Positions 32,870-43,685 of a stretch of 64,000 nt of DNA are shown piece after piece. The stretch spans positions 122,693,444-122,757,443 of the forward strand of contig OX375876.1 in the NCBI GenBank assembly GCA_947359465.1, written 5' to 3'. A model generated the notes under the pieces. That model was not told where the DNA came from, did no database searches, and worked only from the letters and a program-made list of their open reading frames with translations. Source of the stretch: Metellina segmentata. Taxonomy: Eukaryota; Arthropoda; Arachnida; Araneae; Tetragnathidae. The position numbers were made by a program, and so were the translations under genes. Numbering within the stretch: position 1 is the first letter of the stretch; each line of letters opens with the position of its first letter.

Positions 32870-33208
32870 TGGTAATGGTAATGATAATTTTTGTTAACGT
32901 CGTACTAGAGCAACACAACGGGCTATTGACGACTGTCCGGGATCAGTCCCTTAAGGGAAAGATACGAGGACAACACCTCGTAATTTTGAGCCACGGTCAG
33001 ATGACGAAGCAACACCTGAGCTGGCACCCCACTCTCCAAACTTCCACACCAACCCAATATGAGGACTTTCGGCCACGACAGATTTAAGGTGCACCAGCCG
33101 CCTGTACACCATACGCTTACAAACAGCCATGCCCGGACCCGGATTCGAACCAGTAGCCTTCCTATCTTGAGGCTAACACCTTAACTACTATACCGGTTGA
33201 TTGGCTAA
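32870..33208 (-). mobile_element. SINE-A, full length, with target duplication
   Basis: Head, body and tail are complete. CCGCCATTGA occurs at 32860-32869 and 33209-33218. B box GGTTCGAATCC... reads as TGGTTCGAATCC on the minus strand. Confidence 0.93.
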
Positions 33209-33218
33209 CCGCCATTGA

Positions 33219-33720
33219 AAAAAAAAACATAATTATGATAAATTAAAACTATTTAGTACTATATTACTCTTGTTAGTAAATTATTGTTCAGTTTAATTTT
33301 TAATTGCTATTAATTTTTATCGATTGACTAGCAAAATACAGAGCTTTATCAATGTATTAAAAAAAATAGTACGTGTGAAATAAACTAATTTGAACTTCAT
33401 TGTGTTATTTTTAATAACTTTTTTTCACAAAAGACGTTTTTTTAATTTTAACAACTATACCCTAATCCTAATTCAATGTGTTAATGTAAATAACTCTTCT
33501 GTCATATCTCACAAACAAGAGGTGATAGGCCGGAACTAACGGCATATTTGTTTTTAGCACATCAAATACACATACAATCAGCTTAAAAAACGCCGGCACC
33601 AAATCATGTGTTTAAGCAGTGTTATATTTTAAGAAACCTCAAAGCTGTAAAAACATGAACTATTCTAATGTTCTAAATTTAAAGTGGAATTGTTAAAAAG
33701 TTTGCTAATGAATGAATTTA
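33219..33720. other. AT-rich intergenic stretch
   Basis: No repeat or gene recognised. Confidence 0.5.
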
Positions 33721-33728
33721 ATCATCAA

Positions 33729-34570
33729 TAGGGCAACTTTTTGCAACAACTGCAACTTTTTTTCACACGTTCTACGCTGCATGGTAAGTACTAAAACCAA
33801 AATTTCTCCTACATGGGGTGTATTGCAACCGCAACATAATTGCAACTTTCTGCATAAATGCAACTTTTTGCATAAATGCAATCATTTGCAACTTTTTTAA
33901 ATTTAGCTTAAAATTAATTAATATGAAATTATTATTTCATTTTTTGCCCTCTGAATCAACTCTTCGATCATGTGCATGATCTGGCGAACGCCGAAGTATT
34001 GCGAATCAAACAAGAAGTTCATAGAAAGAAGGTGTTCTTCCTAACAGACAAAAATGAAATTAATGGCAAGAAGTACTTTTAACACATTGGTTGACACTCT
34101 TGATAATGCAGAGGAAACTTGCGTAAACGACTGCAGAGTTTGCGAGTTGAGTGTCGATCATCAATATGTTGTTCGCCTTGTCGATGACGTATCAAAATCT
34201 CTGAATGTTGAGCGAAAGGATTTTGCGCCTCTTTTCCATTCAATACAGGACATTATATGACTGCGGCTGACGCAGTTTTTCAATGTTAAAGAAATTACTG
34301 GCCAAAGATCGGCCGTGCAACGTTTTTCTGTATTTAATGATATATTATAATAATGTTGTAGTCGACAAAATTTGTCAATATATTTTGAACTTTTTCATTT
34401 TTTACGAATAATTTATTTTAGATTTTAGTGTTTCAAAAATAAATGCAACTTTATTTCCATAAATGCAATTTTAGGAATTGATAAATGCAACTTTATTTCC
34501 ATACATACAATTTTAGGGAATGATAAATGCAACTTTTCCAATTTTTACTGCAACAAAAAAATTTGCCCTA
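33729..34570 (+). mobile_element. Non-autonomous hAT (hAT-2, copy c), 842 bp
   Basis: Ends TAGGGCAACTTTTTGC and TTGCCCTA. Flanks ATCATCAA and ATCATTCG share five of eight positions, so the duplication has decayed. An extra copy of the subterminal ATAAATGCAACTTTATTTCC block explains the greater length. Confidence 0.85.
33960..34330 (+). pseudogene. hAT transposase internal fragment (copy c)
   Basis: Homologous to 21599-21960. The longest open part (34054-34260) reads ARSTFNTLVDTLDNAEETC, then DCRVCELSVDHQYVVRLVDD and SLNVERKDFAPL, ending at a stop where the family continues with YMTAAG-like sequence. The LVDDVSKSLNVERKDF region is preserved here better than in copy b. No start, zinc finger or C-terminal region. 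Confidence 0.6.
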
Positions 34571-34589
34571 ATCATTCGACTACGGCTGT

Positions 34590-34720
34590 TACAGCAGTTG
34601 TACCTTGAAAGTTATAAGAATCGCGCCAAGAAAGAATCGCGCTTGTTATATCTATAGCCTTAGTCAAAAGGTTAAAGGTTGTCTAATGACGAGATACCTC
34701 GTCGAGACAACCTCTAAGAG
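34590..34720 (-). repeat. Isolated monomers of both minisatellites, adjacent
   Basis: TGTACCTTGAAAGTTATAAG and GCGCCAAGAAAGAATCGCG are the reverse complement of the 64-bp unit of 37690-38480, including its flank (TTGTTATATCTATAGCC). About 25 bp further, GACGAGATACCTCGTC matches the palindromic core of the 44-bp unit of 41800-42640. Confidence 0.75.
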
Positions 34721-34789
34721 GGCTCAAAATAGAGAACCTTGGAGTGCCCTTCAAAATGACGAGCCCTCTTTTGAGTCTACACGCCATGG

Positions 34790-35340
34790 TATAGTTTCAT
34801 TCATTAGTTGATCAAAATAAAGAGACACAAATGCCTAACTGAAGTTGCCGCATAACCTTTCGTGGAGATTTCGTATGACTTGGTTTAAAGAAATTTCGTT
34901 TTATTTCTGCATAGCTATGCTAACCTATGTAAAATTGATTCGCTAAGGACACGCATGGATATACCAAACTCAGGTTCCAGCCGTGCATCAATAGCTAAAA
35001 ACACACCGTTAAGAATAATGGTTTCATTCGTTAGTTACACAAAATAATAAGACACAAATGCCTAACTAAAGTTACCGCATAACTGTTCATGGAAATTTCG
35101 TATGACTTAGTTTAAGTGAATTCGTTTTATTTCTGCGTACCTATGCTAACCTCAAGCGTGGGTATACCAAACTCAGGTTCCAGTGTGCATCAATAGCTAA
35201 AAACACACCGTTAAAAATAATGGTTTCATTCGTTAGTTACACAAAATAACAAGATAAATGCCTAATTAAAGTTGCCGCATATTCATGGAAATTTCGTATG
35301 ACTCAGTCTAAGGGAATTTCGTTTATCTGTGTAGCCCTAA
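34790..35340. repeat. Tandem repeat, three units of about 200-230 bp
   Basis: Units start near 34790, 35019 and 35221. Shared blocks: GTTTCATTCGTTAGTTACAC, AAATGCCTAACTAAAGTT, ATACCAAACTCAGGTTCCAG, ATAGCTAAAAACACACCGTT. The first unit is longer and the third is cut short. Confidence 0.85.
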
Positions 35341-36289
35341 AACGCACAGCCAAGAACAAGTCGATCAGGATTTGATTGAAAGTGCTTTTACGGCCATAGA
35401 TTTCCGTTCTAAATGGGCAAGAAAGATAAACTAAATAACAAGCCCCGATCCACTAGAGAACGGTGATTAAATTCAATTTCCGACACAGTTACAAAAAGCA
35501 GAAATGCGCTTGACTGCATCCATTTAACTGTCTAGAAGAGAGAAACTTCTCTCCTTTTTCTCCTCAAACTTGGAGTTTCGGGGAAATGTCTTGGCTTTGC
35601 AACGCGGTCCTGGGCAAGGTTCATCAAGCAGCAGAGACGTATTCAATCAAACCGGGGACAAACCATGCGTTCAGTAACATTCAGATCGGCTAACGTTGGT
35701 GCAAGGGACATTCTTCGATGCTTCGCTGCGTTTCCAATTCTCTCGCAAATTCAACTTTCACTCCAAGTTCTTAAAATACCGGATTGCACACAAAATAAGC
35801 CGACGTGCTCTTCACCTCGGGGGCATGGATTCCGACAAAAGCGATTTGGTTAATCGGTGAAAAAAGCAACAGGAATATGCATGTAAATCTGCTCGCGCAA
35901 ATTTCGAAGTAGCCATTTGAGAAATAACGCAGGGCTCCGATTTGCTACTTTTTTCAAATATGTTTGTTAACGCCTCATTCCGAATTGTAAAAAAGGACGA
36001 CGTTAATTAAAAACATCAATACAAAATTGCAAAATATTTGTAGTTAATTCATGTTTTTTTCTGTAATCGCACCCAATATTTTATAATCTTAATAGTATTA
36101 GAATTTCTACCCATGTTGTGATTTACTAGAATAAGTAGCAACTAGAATACCAGAACAACAGTTCTTGTAACCTATCGCATTCTCAGAATGGACGTAGTTT
36201 GTGTAATATCTCGCAGATCTCTATTAAATAAAGCTGTGTTTGTGACTACGTCGCATTATCTTTTATCAAAATATTATCCAGGGTTCCTA
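35341..36289. other. Intergenic, no supported gene
   Basis: Unique-looking sequence. A 62-codon open stretch at 35665-35853 has no recognisable domain. Confidence 0.45.
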
Positions 36290-36342
36290 CGGGTCAGGAT
36301 AACCCTTCGGGTTTGATCCCGGTACGTCGCCAATATCCCGTT
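36290..36342 (+). mobile_element. SINE 3' fragment, target of the next SINE
   Basis: GGGTTTGATCCCGGTACGTCGC and CAATATCCCGTTTTGTTGCT are a worn SINE-A 3' region. The next SINE inserted at its edge. Confidence 0.65.
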
Positions 36343-36354
36343 TTGTTGCTACAG

Positions 36355-36512
36355 AGATAATTTGGTAATTTCAATTAACGTCATACTAGATCAACACAAC
36401 GGGCTATTGACGACGGTCCGAGATCAATCCCCTAAGGGAAAGAGGACAACATGTAATTTTGAACTACGGTCAGATGACGAGGCAACACCTGAGCTGACAT
36501 CCCACTCTCCAA
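36355..36512 (-). mobile_element. SINE-A, 5'-truncated, with 12-bp target duplication
   Basis: Tail and body to GACATCCCACTCTCCAA; the head is absent. TTGTTGCTACAG flanks it at 36343-36354 and 36513-36524. Confidence 0.92.
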
Positions 36513-36524
36513 TTGTTGCTACAG

Positions 36525-37689
36525 TGAGTGCGACGTCAGTTAAAATATCCGACTGGTTACGATTGTTTGTTTAACTATTTTGACAACCTTGAAATACTGA
36601 ATAGTCCGAACTGAATCCGCCATATGCAAATTTGTATTGCTCTCTCGGTAGGTCCTCTGCTCTGCTGAAATTGGAATACGGATGTGTAGTAAGCATATCT
36701 ATTTATCTTTCTTACCATTTCAGTCGGTAAGCACCGTTGTTACTAACCTTTGAATGGTGTATTTTGTTTTCCTGCCTGCTATTGGAGATACACAAAAAAA
36801 TATTTAATATTTTGTCCGTTTTTCGAATTCAGTGCTATGAAAATAAATACTTAAACAAGTTTGGTCTTGAAAAGATCCAGATCCAAAGTTCTCCATTAAC
36901 TCTACACCCGGATGTCCTTTTTTTGTATAAACAAATATATTTTATAAAAAGATTCTAGCAGTCTAACGAATCCTTCACGCTCTTTTTTTTAACATTCAGT
37001 TCTTCATATTTACCAAATAAAAAGTTGGTCCAAAAGAATGAAATTACCATTCTCTATTCATAAATAAATTTCTTGACGCGTGATTCGTATTCCAAAATTT
37101 TAAAGAGAATAAACAAAGAGAAATATTTAATTTGAGAAAATGCTTATTATTGCCGAGACGCACAACAAAAGAATACGTTGCGATTTCCTGCTTTTTTCAG
37201 CAGTGCTATACCCAACGACTGATTAAAATCGATCAATGCCCGAAATGCAATCGACTTATAATGTCTTAAAGGTCGAGAATTTTTCACTGATTCTATTAAA
37301 ATCATTCGTTATTAGATAAGTTAGCTGAGGACTATGATCCAGGATGAATCGATTCCAGTTTATCAATATTCGTATTTAGTCGTGGATATAATCGAAATTT
37401 ATGAAAATGATTTCTTGCCATAATGGGTTTCAATAATCGAAAATCAACATCAGCTGATCTACAATATGAGGAAGGTTTAAATGGCAATGGATTCGATGCA
37501 AATAGAACAAGAAAGAAATTTCAAGTGAAGTTGTACTTGCCAAGCAAGTACAAGCTCGAATTTTAGCCAGCAGTTTAGGAATTATTATGATTGCGTACAT
37601 TTTTTTTACTTGACATACGATTTCAGTCATTGAAAAAGTATCGGAGCACAAAAAATATTAAGGCATTTAATCCTTTGACTTCGGCTATA
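36525..37689. other. Intergenic, no supported gene
   Basis: AT-rich; 36737-36958 (plus) and 37430-37651 (minus) are open but without recognisable domains. Confidence 0.45.
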
Positions 37690-38480
37690 GATATAACAAG
37701 CACGATTCTATCTTGGCGCGATTTTTATAACTTTCAAGGTACAATTGATGCTACTGGCCGTAGTCTAAATTCTTTCTTGACGCGATTTTTATAACTTTTA
37801 AGGTACAACTGCTGTAACGGCCATAATTTTAATTCTTTCTTCTTGGTGCGATTCTTATAACTTTCAAGTAACTGATGAAACGGCCGTAGTCTAAATTCTT
37901 TCTTGGCGCGATTCTAATAACTTTCAAGGTACAACTGATGCTACTGGCTATTGTCTAAATTTTCTTTTCGCAATTCTTATAAATTTCAAAGTACAACTGC
38001 TGTAACGGTCGTAGTCTAAATTCTTTCTTGGTGAATTCTTATAACTTTCAAGGTACAACTGATGCTACTGGACGTAGACTAAATGCTTTCTTGGCGAAAT
38101 TCTTATAAATTTCAAGGTACAATCGATGCTACTGGCCGTAGTCAATTCTTTCTTCCCGCAATTCTTATAACTTTCAAGGTACAACAGATATTACTTGCCG
38201 TAATCTAAATTCTTACTTGTCGAATTCTTATAACTTTCAAGGTACGACTGCTGTAAAGGCCATAGTTTAAATTATTTCTTGGCGCGATTCTAACAACTTT
38301 CAAGGTGCAATTAATGCTACTGGCCGTAGTCTAAATTCTTTATTGGCGCAATTCTTATAAATTTCAAGGTACAACTGCTGTAACGACCATAGTCTAAATT
38401 CTTTCTTTCCGCAATTCTTATAACTTTCAAGGTACAACAGATATTACTTGCCGTAATCTAAATTCTTACTTGTCGAATTC
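37690..38480. repeat. 64-bp minisatellite, about 12 units
   Basis: The consensus contains ATTCTTTCTTGGCGCGATTC, TTATAACTTTCAAGGTACAA, CTGATGCTACTGGCCGTAGT. Units vary. A longer block (CGCAATTCTTAT with ACAACAGATATTACTTGCCG) recurs at about 38156 and 38408, a higher-order period near 250 bp. Related monomers lie at 3850-3985 and 34590-34665. Confidence 0.9.
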
Positions 38481-38514
38481 TTCTTGTCTATGGCCTTATT
38501 GGAAATTGTCTTAT

Positions 38515-38803
38515 GGCCCGGTAGGAAGAGTTACGGATTAGCAACCGGAAGGTTGCGAGTTCAAATCCAACCAGAGACAGTGCACAAGGTGGCTGGTGCA
38601 TGTGAGTTTGTCGCGGTCCCAAATGACCGCACGTTGGCGTGGTGTGCACGTTTGGAGAGTGGGGTGCCAACTCATGTGTGCCCTCGTCATGTGACCGTGG
38701 TGCTGTCTTCGAACATTTCCCTTTGGGTATGATCCCGTACCGTCGCCAACAGCCCGTTGTGTTGCAACGGTGCGACGTTAATCAAAGTAACTACCTACCT
38801 ACA
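38515..38803 (+). mobile_element. SINE with second-type head and SINE-A-like body
   Basis: Head: GGCCCGGTAGG, GATTAGCAACCGGAAGGTT, B box GAGTTCAAATCC, AACCAGAGACAGTGC. The body is a diverged SINE-A (GTTTGGAGAGTGGGGTGCC, GATCCCGTACCGTCGCCAAC) with a CTACC repeat tail. It is the most complete copy of this head type here. Confidence 0.85.
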
Positions 38804-38811
38804 CAGGACAG

Positions 38812-39030
38812 ATGATCAATGTCAGTGTATGTCAAGTAATAGACACACCCGCACAAGTAAAGCTTAACTGACACAGAAGAGGTAGTTGAATTTACGTCGC
38901 ACTGGAGCGACACAACGGTCTATATTGTCCACAGAAGAGAAAAATACGCACAGGGAGGAATCGAACCTACACCTCTCAAATGAACCCACAGGGCGACGGG
39001 ATTGTAACGTAGCGGGCCGAGCTGTATGCC
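38812..39030 (-). mobile_element. SINE-B copy, interrupted
   Basis: On the minus strand it has a tRNA-like head with B box AGGTTCGATTCC, then CTCCCTGTGCGTATTTTTC, TCAGTTAAGCTTTACTTG and GTGTCTATTACTTGACATAC. A 48-bp SINE-A tail (38882-38929) interrupts it. Confidence 0.8.
38882..38929 (-). mobile_element. Very short SINE-A tail insertion, 48 bp
   Basis: Only the last 48 bp of a SINE (GGTAGTTGAATTTACGTCGC through GTCTATATTGTC) are present, flanked by the 10-bp duplication CACAGAAGAG at 38872-38881 and 38930-38939. The host SINE-B continues across it. Confidence 0.88.
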
Positions 39031-39114
39031 AAAGAAGCGACGACATACAAGTAAAGTGGTTCTTGATTTAGCAGTAATGGGCATCCTCTACACAATTCAT
39101 CTGGGTTTAGTGTC

Positions 39115-39650
39115 TCGGATGTGGGTGCTGCAGAAAGGCCCAGGTGCAGAATTATATTCAGTGTTCTGCAACACAACTTCAAGGAATTGCAACTGTCCTG
39201 TCGGCATTGGGTCCGAATTTTGAAAACTGCAGTCAAATCAAAAACAAATTATCAACTAAATATGTTTTTTTCATATTAATAATAAAACATCAAAATAAAT
39301 TCACTTACTTTATTTAAAACGCCGACCAACCCGTATAGTGGTTAAGTTGTTAGCCTCGAGATATAGGAAGGTCCCCGGTTCGAATCCGGGTTCGGGCATG
39401 GATGTTTGTAAGCGTATACCAGCTCAGGTGTTGCTTCGTCATCTGAACATGGTTCAAAATTACGAAGCATAAATTGTTAGGGGCAATGATGGTCCTCCCA
39501 CTGGGTGCTCCTTCACAAGTGGCCATCACTTCCGGCCTTGTAGTGGCCAATGACTTAGGTCAAATGTGACCGCCATTAGAAGAAAAAACTTTATTTAAAA
39601 TCAAGTCATACTTTCAGAATTTAAAATTCTGTCGATAACTTTTGAAGTTA
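39115..39650 (-). repeat. Dispersed repeat R, minus-strand copy, interrupted
   Basis: 39115-39319 and 39601-39650 together match 28505-28775 in inverse orientation (TTCACTTACTTTATTTAAAA; AACTTTTGAAGTTAA). A SINE at 39320-39587 splits it. Repeat identity is unknown. Confidence 0.75.
39320..39587 (+). mobile_element. SINE-A head with a different 3' end
   Basis: The head (CCGACCAACCCGTATAGTGG, B box GGTTCGAATCC) and a shortened body reach TTCAAAATTACGAAGC, after which an unrelated roughly 120-bp sequence ends in an A-rich run (AGAAGAAAAA). The 13-bp duplication ACTTTATTTAAAA at 39307-39319 and 39588-39600 encloses the whole, so head and new 3' part inserted together. Confidence 0.88.
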
Positions 39651-39655
39651 AACAT

Positions 39656-40907
39656 TATTGTGTCATTGACACAGAAGATGTGTTATTTATAAAGTGCTTG
39701 TGTAATTTGGAAGGTGTTGGGAGGTTGTTCCTTAACGAGGAAAAAAAAAACCCGGATGTGACAAGGAGCGCGCTTTGCACTGCAGGACATCGTAACTTAT
39801 GGTTGAAAAAAATCGGCCAACATTTTGATAAAATTAAGGAAAAATTGTTCTGCAAAGACTTTGTTGTGCGATGTACGTCGCAGCTTTAAGCACACGGGAA
39901 GAAAGAAATAAATTTTCATCCCTTCAGTTGACGCTGTGGGAGAGTTAATGAACATGGGGTCTTCGTGTACCACTCAACCTTCCAAGTGGTTTCGACGAGA
40001 TATCTCGTTCATCAAGACCTGGTGAATTTCGACAGTTTGCTTTTATAATCTGACTGATTTTCTAAAATGCTTTGATATCTCAACATCAAGATATTGCTGA
40101 TCTTAAGGAGATAAGAGATCAAGATATCAATTAAGTGTTCTTCTAGTGACAAGATATCTCGTCCATCAGGACGCTGTTAAATGAAGATGTACCTCGTCGA
40201 TGCAACAACCGAGAGGATTAAAAGCCATCTGTACGATGACCTTCCTTATAGATAGGTCACGATTTCTGATTGACGTTCCGTGGTTGTAACACTCTAAGCT
40301 TGGCTTCTCTAATCAAGCCGGCATATTCAAGAATTCCCTCATTGGAGATCATAAAACTCCTTTCAAGTGATCAACTGTCCATAACTAACCCTGTAAATAC
40401 TATTACATCACTCCATTTAACATTACATAGGTCATGAAGTTCTGGACACTTGACATAAACACTCTTCATCTGACGTTACACTGACATTGCGATCTGTTAT
40501 ATCTGAAGCCCCTCGAGAACACTCAAAATTTCATCGACAGGTGGTTTTGGGCTGGATGGTTGGATATGCCAGAGAGACCATTGAGACCTGAGAAAGCGAG
40601 GACATGCTCGCTAGCCTCTGACGGACCTTTCTTGTCCCAAAATATCTGTAAACTTGCTGTAAATATCTGTAAAGCTGTGGGATGTTATATATAGAATAAA
40701 TGTTACAGTGGGGACACCCAAATATTTTGTTTTTACGCTACTATTTCTAACTGTCCTTACTCCATTTCATCCGGTGCATAGTGCAGATGATGACCTCTGA
40801 CTCCGAGTCTGAAACCCCAGTTCCTTTTTTGGAACCTTCTACTATAAAACGCAAACCAAATTCGAACAATTTCCAGTTGGTGGAATTCCAAACCACCCTC
40901 TTCATTT
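39656..40907. other. Intergenic with scattered palindrome motifs
   Basis: GACGAGATATCTCGTTC near 39993, ACAAGATATCTCGTCC near 40149 and GTACCTCGTCGATG near 40190 resemble the core of the 44-bp minisatellite. An open stretch at 39680-39889 has no recognisable domain. Confidence 0.45.
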
Positions 40908-41012
40908 GAACACGGTTCAAAATTATGAGGGGTTGTCGTCGGTTGATCCCGGACCGTCGTCAATAACCCTTTGTGTTGCTCTAGTACGACGTTAATTAAA
41001 ATACCTACATAC
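40908..41012 (+). mobile_element. SINE-A 3' fragment
   Basis: ACACGGTTCAAAATTATGAGG through TTGCTCTAGTACGACGTTAA and a CCTACATACC tail; head and most of the body are absent. Confidence 0.8.
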
Positions 41013-41799
41013 CCTCCAAACGACCCCTGTTACCGATCACTGCAGTGTTGTTTTCTAGAGCTGAAGTGGCAAACAGGCCTTGAAGACTCATTGAGACAGA
41101 AAGCTTAGCTCGCAATAATTATTAATCAGTGAAGAAAAAAAAAAGCAATCGGTTCTGCAGGTTGTCGACCCGGGGTAAGCGATTCAGAAAATGCTTGGCA
41201 ATTAGAGAGTCGGAAGCAACTTTCTTCCAAACATTAGCTAATACATCTCCAGCCCTACACCGTTGGTGGTCATATTTAAACGAGCAATTCACCTCTGCAG
41301 ACTCAAAAACCGCTACCAGTCTCGTCTTCGCATTTCCGCTAAAAGCGCAAGCTTCCTCCTTTGCTTGAACACACGAAGAAATGAATGAAGGAATGCTGGA
41401 TGATTGTTTGTTTATAGTTTCTTTCCTGAGCAAACGTACCCTATTAAGCTGTGCCACGGATTGAAGTGTAGTCTTGCCCGCTTTGCGAAGAATGCGACGT
41501 GTGGCGAGGTTCATGATTATTTAAATGGTTGCGTGGAAGCTTAAGAGTATTCGCATTACCTCAGACTTCGTGTGCCAGTAATTATGCTCTCTTACGCGCT
41601 AAAAGATACGAAGAGTATTTTTACTGTAGCTATTCGATTCAGTTACAAAAGATAGGGTATACATGTGTCGACATTGAATTGTTTTTCGCTTTCTAAGGAA
41701 ACTCAGCTAGGAACTGATGGGCTTCGGCCATCCATAGAGTAACAGATAAATTTGCCTCCTGTGATTTTCTAGACGAGGTACATTTTTTTCTGATCGTAT
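41013..41799. other. Unique sequence, no supported gene
   Basis: 41122-41514 is open on the minus strand for 130 codons, beginning with an ATG, and 41129-41368 is open on the plus strand. I recognise no domain. It is among the better open frames outside repeats but remains unsupported. Confidence 0.35.
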
Positions 41800-42640
41800 T
41801 AGCAAAACTGACCAGATCTTGATGGACGAGATATCTTGTCATTGGAGGAAACTGACCAGACCTGGATACACGAGATATCTCGTCATTGAAGAAGACTGAC
41901 CAGAACGTGATGGACGAGATATCTCGTTATTGTAAGAAACTGACTAAACCTTGATAGACGAGATTGTTGCCATTGTAAGAAACTGACCAGACCTTGATAA
42001 ACGAGATATCACGTCATTGGAGGAAACTGACCAGACCTTGATGGACAAGATATCTTCTCGTTATAGGAAACTGACCAGATCTTGACAGACGAGATATGTC
42101 GTCACTGGAGGAAATTGAGCAGACCTGGATGGACGAGATATCTCGTCATTGGACGAAACTGGCCAGACCTTGATAGACGAGATTTTGTCGTCATTGTAAG
42201 AAACTGACCAGACCTTGATAAACGAGATATCTCGTCATTGGAGGAAACTGACCAAACCTTGATGGACAAGATATCTTCTCATTGGAGGAAACTGACCAGA
42301 TCTTGACAGACGAGATACCTCGTCATTGGAGGAAACTGACCAGACCTTGATAGACGAGATTTTGTCGTCATTGTAAGAAACTGACCAGACCTTGATAAAC
42401 GAGATATCTCGTCATTGGAGGTAACTGACCAAACCTTGATGGACAATATATCTTCTCATTGGAGGAAACTGACCAGATCTTGACAGACGAGATACCTCGT
42501 CATTGGAGGAAACTGACCAGACCTTGATGGACGAAATATCTCGGCGTTGGAGAAGACAGACTAGAACTTGATGTCGTCGTCATCAAAAATCGTCGATATA
42601 TTGATGTCGAGATACCTCGTCATTATGAAAATTGGTTAAA
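41800..42640. repeat. 44-bp minisatellite with palindromic core, about 17 units
   Basis: Units read ACTGACCAGACCTTGATGGA, CGAGATATCTCGTC, ATTGGAGGAA. The core ACGAGATATCTCGT is a perfect 14-bp palindrome in many units and slightly changed in others. Larger blocks repeat (for example about 42170-42330 against 42345-42500), so multi-unit duplications occurred. Confidence 0.92.
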
Positions 42641-42699
42641 TCGTGGACAAAATATCTCGTTGAAACCACTTGAAGCGTTAACTCTTGACCAGTTTTATA

Positions 42700-43400
42700 A
42701 CATCATCAATTGGTGTTTAGTAGGTTTGCTTGGGCCGAGATTCTGCCAGGCCAGTCCAGGGCAGCATGGGGATCTTGCCCTTACTATCGCACACCTCACA
42801 TGCCCACAACAGGTCGTTATGTTCTGGGGTGCCATCTCCTTTGATAGCCAGACCCCTTTGGTAGTCATTTCTGTCACACAGCGCAGCGATACGTAGACGA
42901 CATTCTACGACCGGTTGTGTTACCGTTTCTTTTTGCGACACTCCGGACTTACTTTTCAACAAGATAATGCCCGGCCACAAACGGCACGTGTTGCTATGAA
43001 TTGTCTTCAAGCTTTCCCAACACTTCCTTGGCCAGCTAGGTCTCCTGATATCTCTCCCATAGAGCACCTTTGGGACATTATAGGAAGGCCATTGCAACCA
43101 TCACGAAATGTTGACCATTTAGCCCGACAGTTGGAGACGGCAGGAAATTCCGCAGAACACCTTCCGGAAACTTTTTCAGTCTATGACAAGCCTGGTGACA
43201 TCTTGCATCCAGGCCAGAGGTGGACCAACGCCTTATTGACTTCCTCCCTTCGTAACATCTGAAATCAATCATTCATATGTTCTGAAATTTGAATCGTTTG
43301 TTTTTCTATGTATGTTCTTCACATCCACCCATTTTTATCGCAATTGAACAACTCCTTCTTGGTGTGCCGATTTTTGTTATAGAGTGTATCTGTAAGGAAG
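42700..43400 (+). pseudogene. Degenerate Tc1-type transposase, C-terminal part
   Basis: Readable: HLTCPQQVVMFWGAISFDSQ, FQQDNARPQTARVAMNCL (second catalytic Asp) and LPWPARSPDISPIEHLWDII (Glu at the third position, DD34E spacing). A TAG at 42894-42896 interrupts the frame and a shift follows after about 43185, where relatives end with a short GG-STPY-type tail. The DNA-binding half is missing or unrecognisable. The downstream non-coding part (AACTCCTTCTTGGTG) matches the fragment at 44145-44220. Family differs from the 1630-3025 element. Confidence 0.8.
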
Positions 43401-43685
43401 ATTTGTATTCTTAATTAATGTTACAAGCATGGTCTTATAAATTTTATTGAAATTATACTTTATTCCTAATCTTTTTAAATCATACATAAATGTTGTCAAA
43501 ACCGGGTGCTTTACTAATAACCCAGACAAAATTATTGCTTTTTAAAGTAAAATTTCCTATTATAGGTCACCATTTTCAGAGATGTAAAACATTCAATGAC
43601 ATGTAATCGAGGAATTTAAGAATGCTAATTAATAAGATTGTAATTTATAAGAATCCAACAATAAAAATTCTTTAAGGCATACGAA

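Noticed and set aside
41122..41514. 130-codon minus-strand open frame
   Set aside because: Starts with a plausible Met and is not in a repeat, but has no recognisable domain and ends in a poly-Phe stretch from an A-rich run. Noted as the best unsupported candidate.
41800..42640. 44-bp array considered as CRISPR-like because of its palindromic core
   Set aside because: The intervals between cores are also conserved, so there are no spacers.
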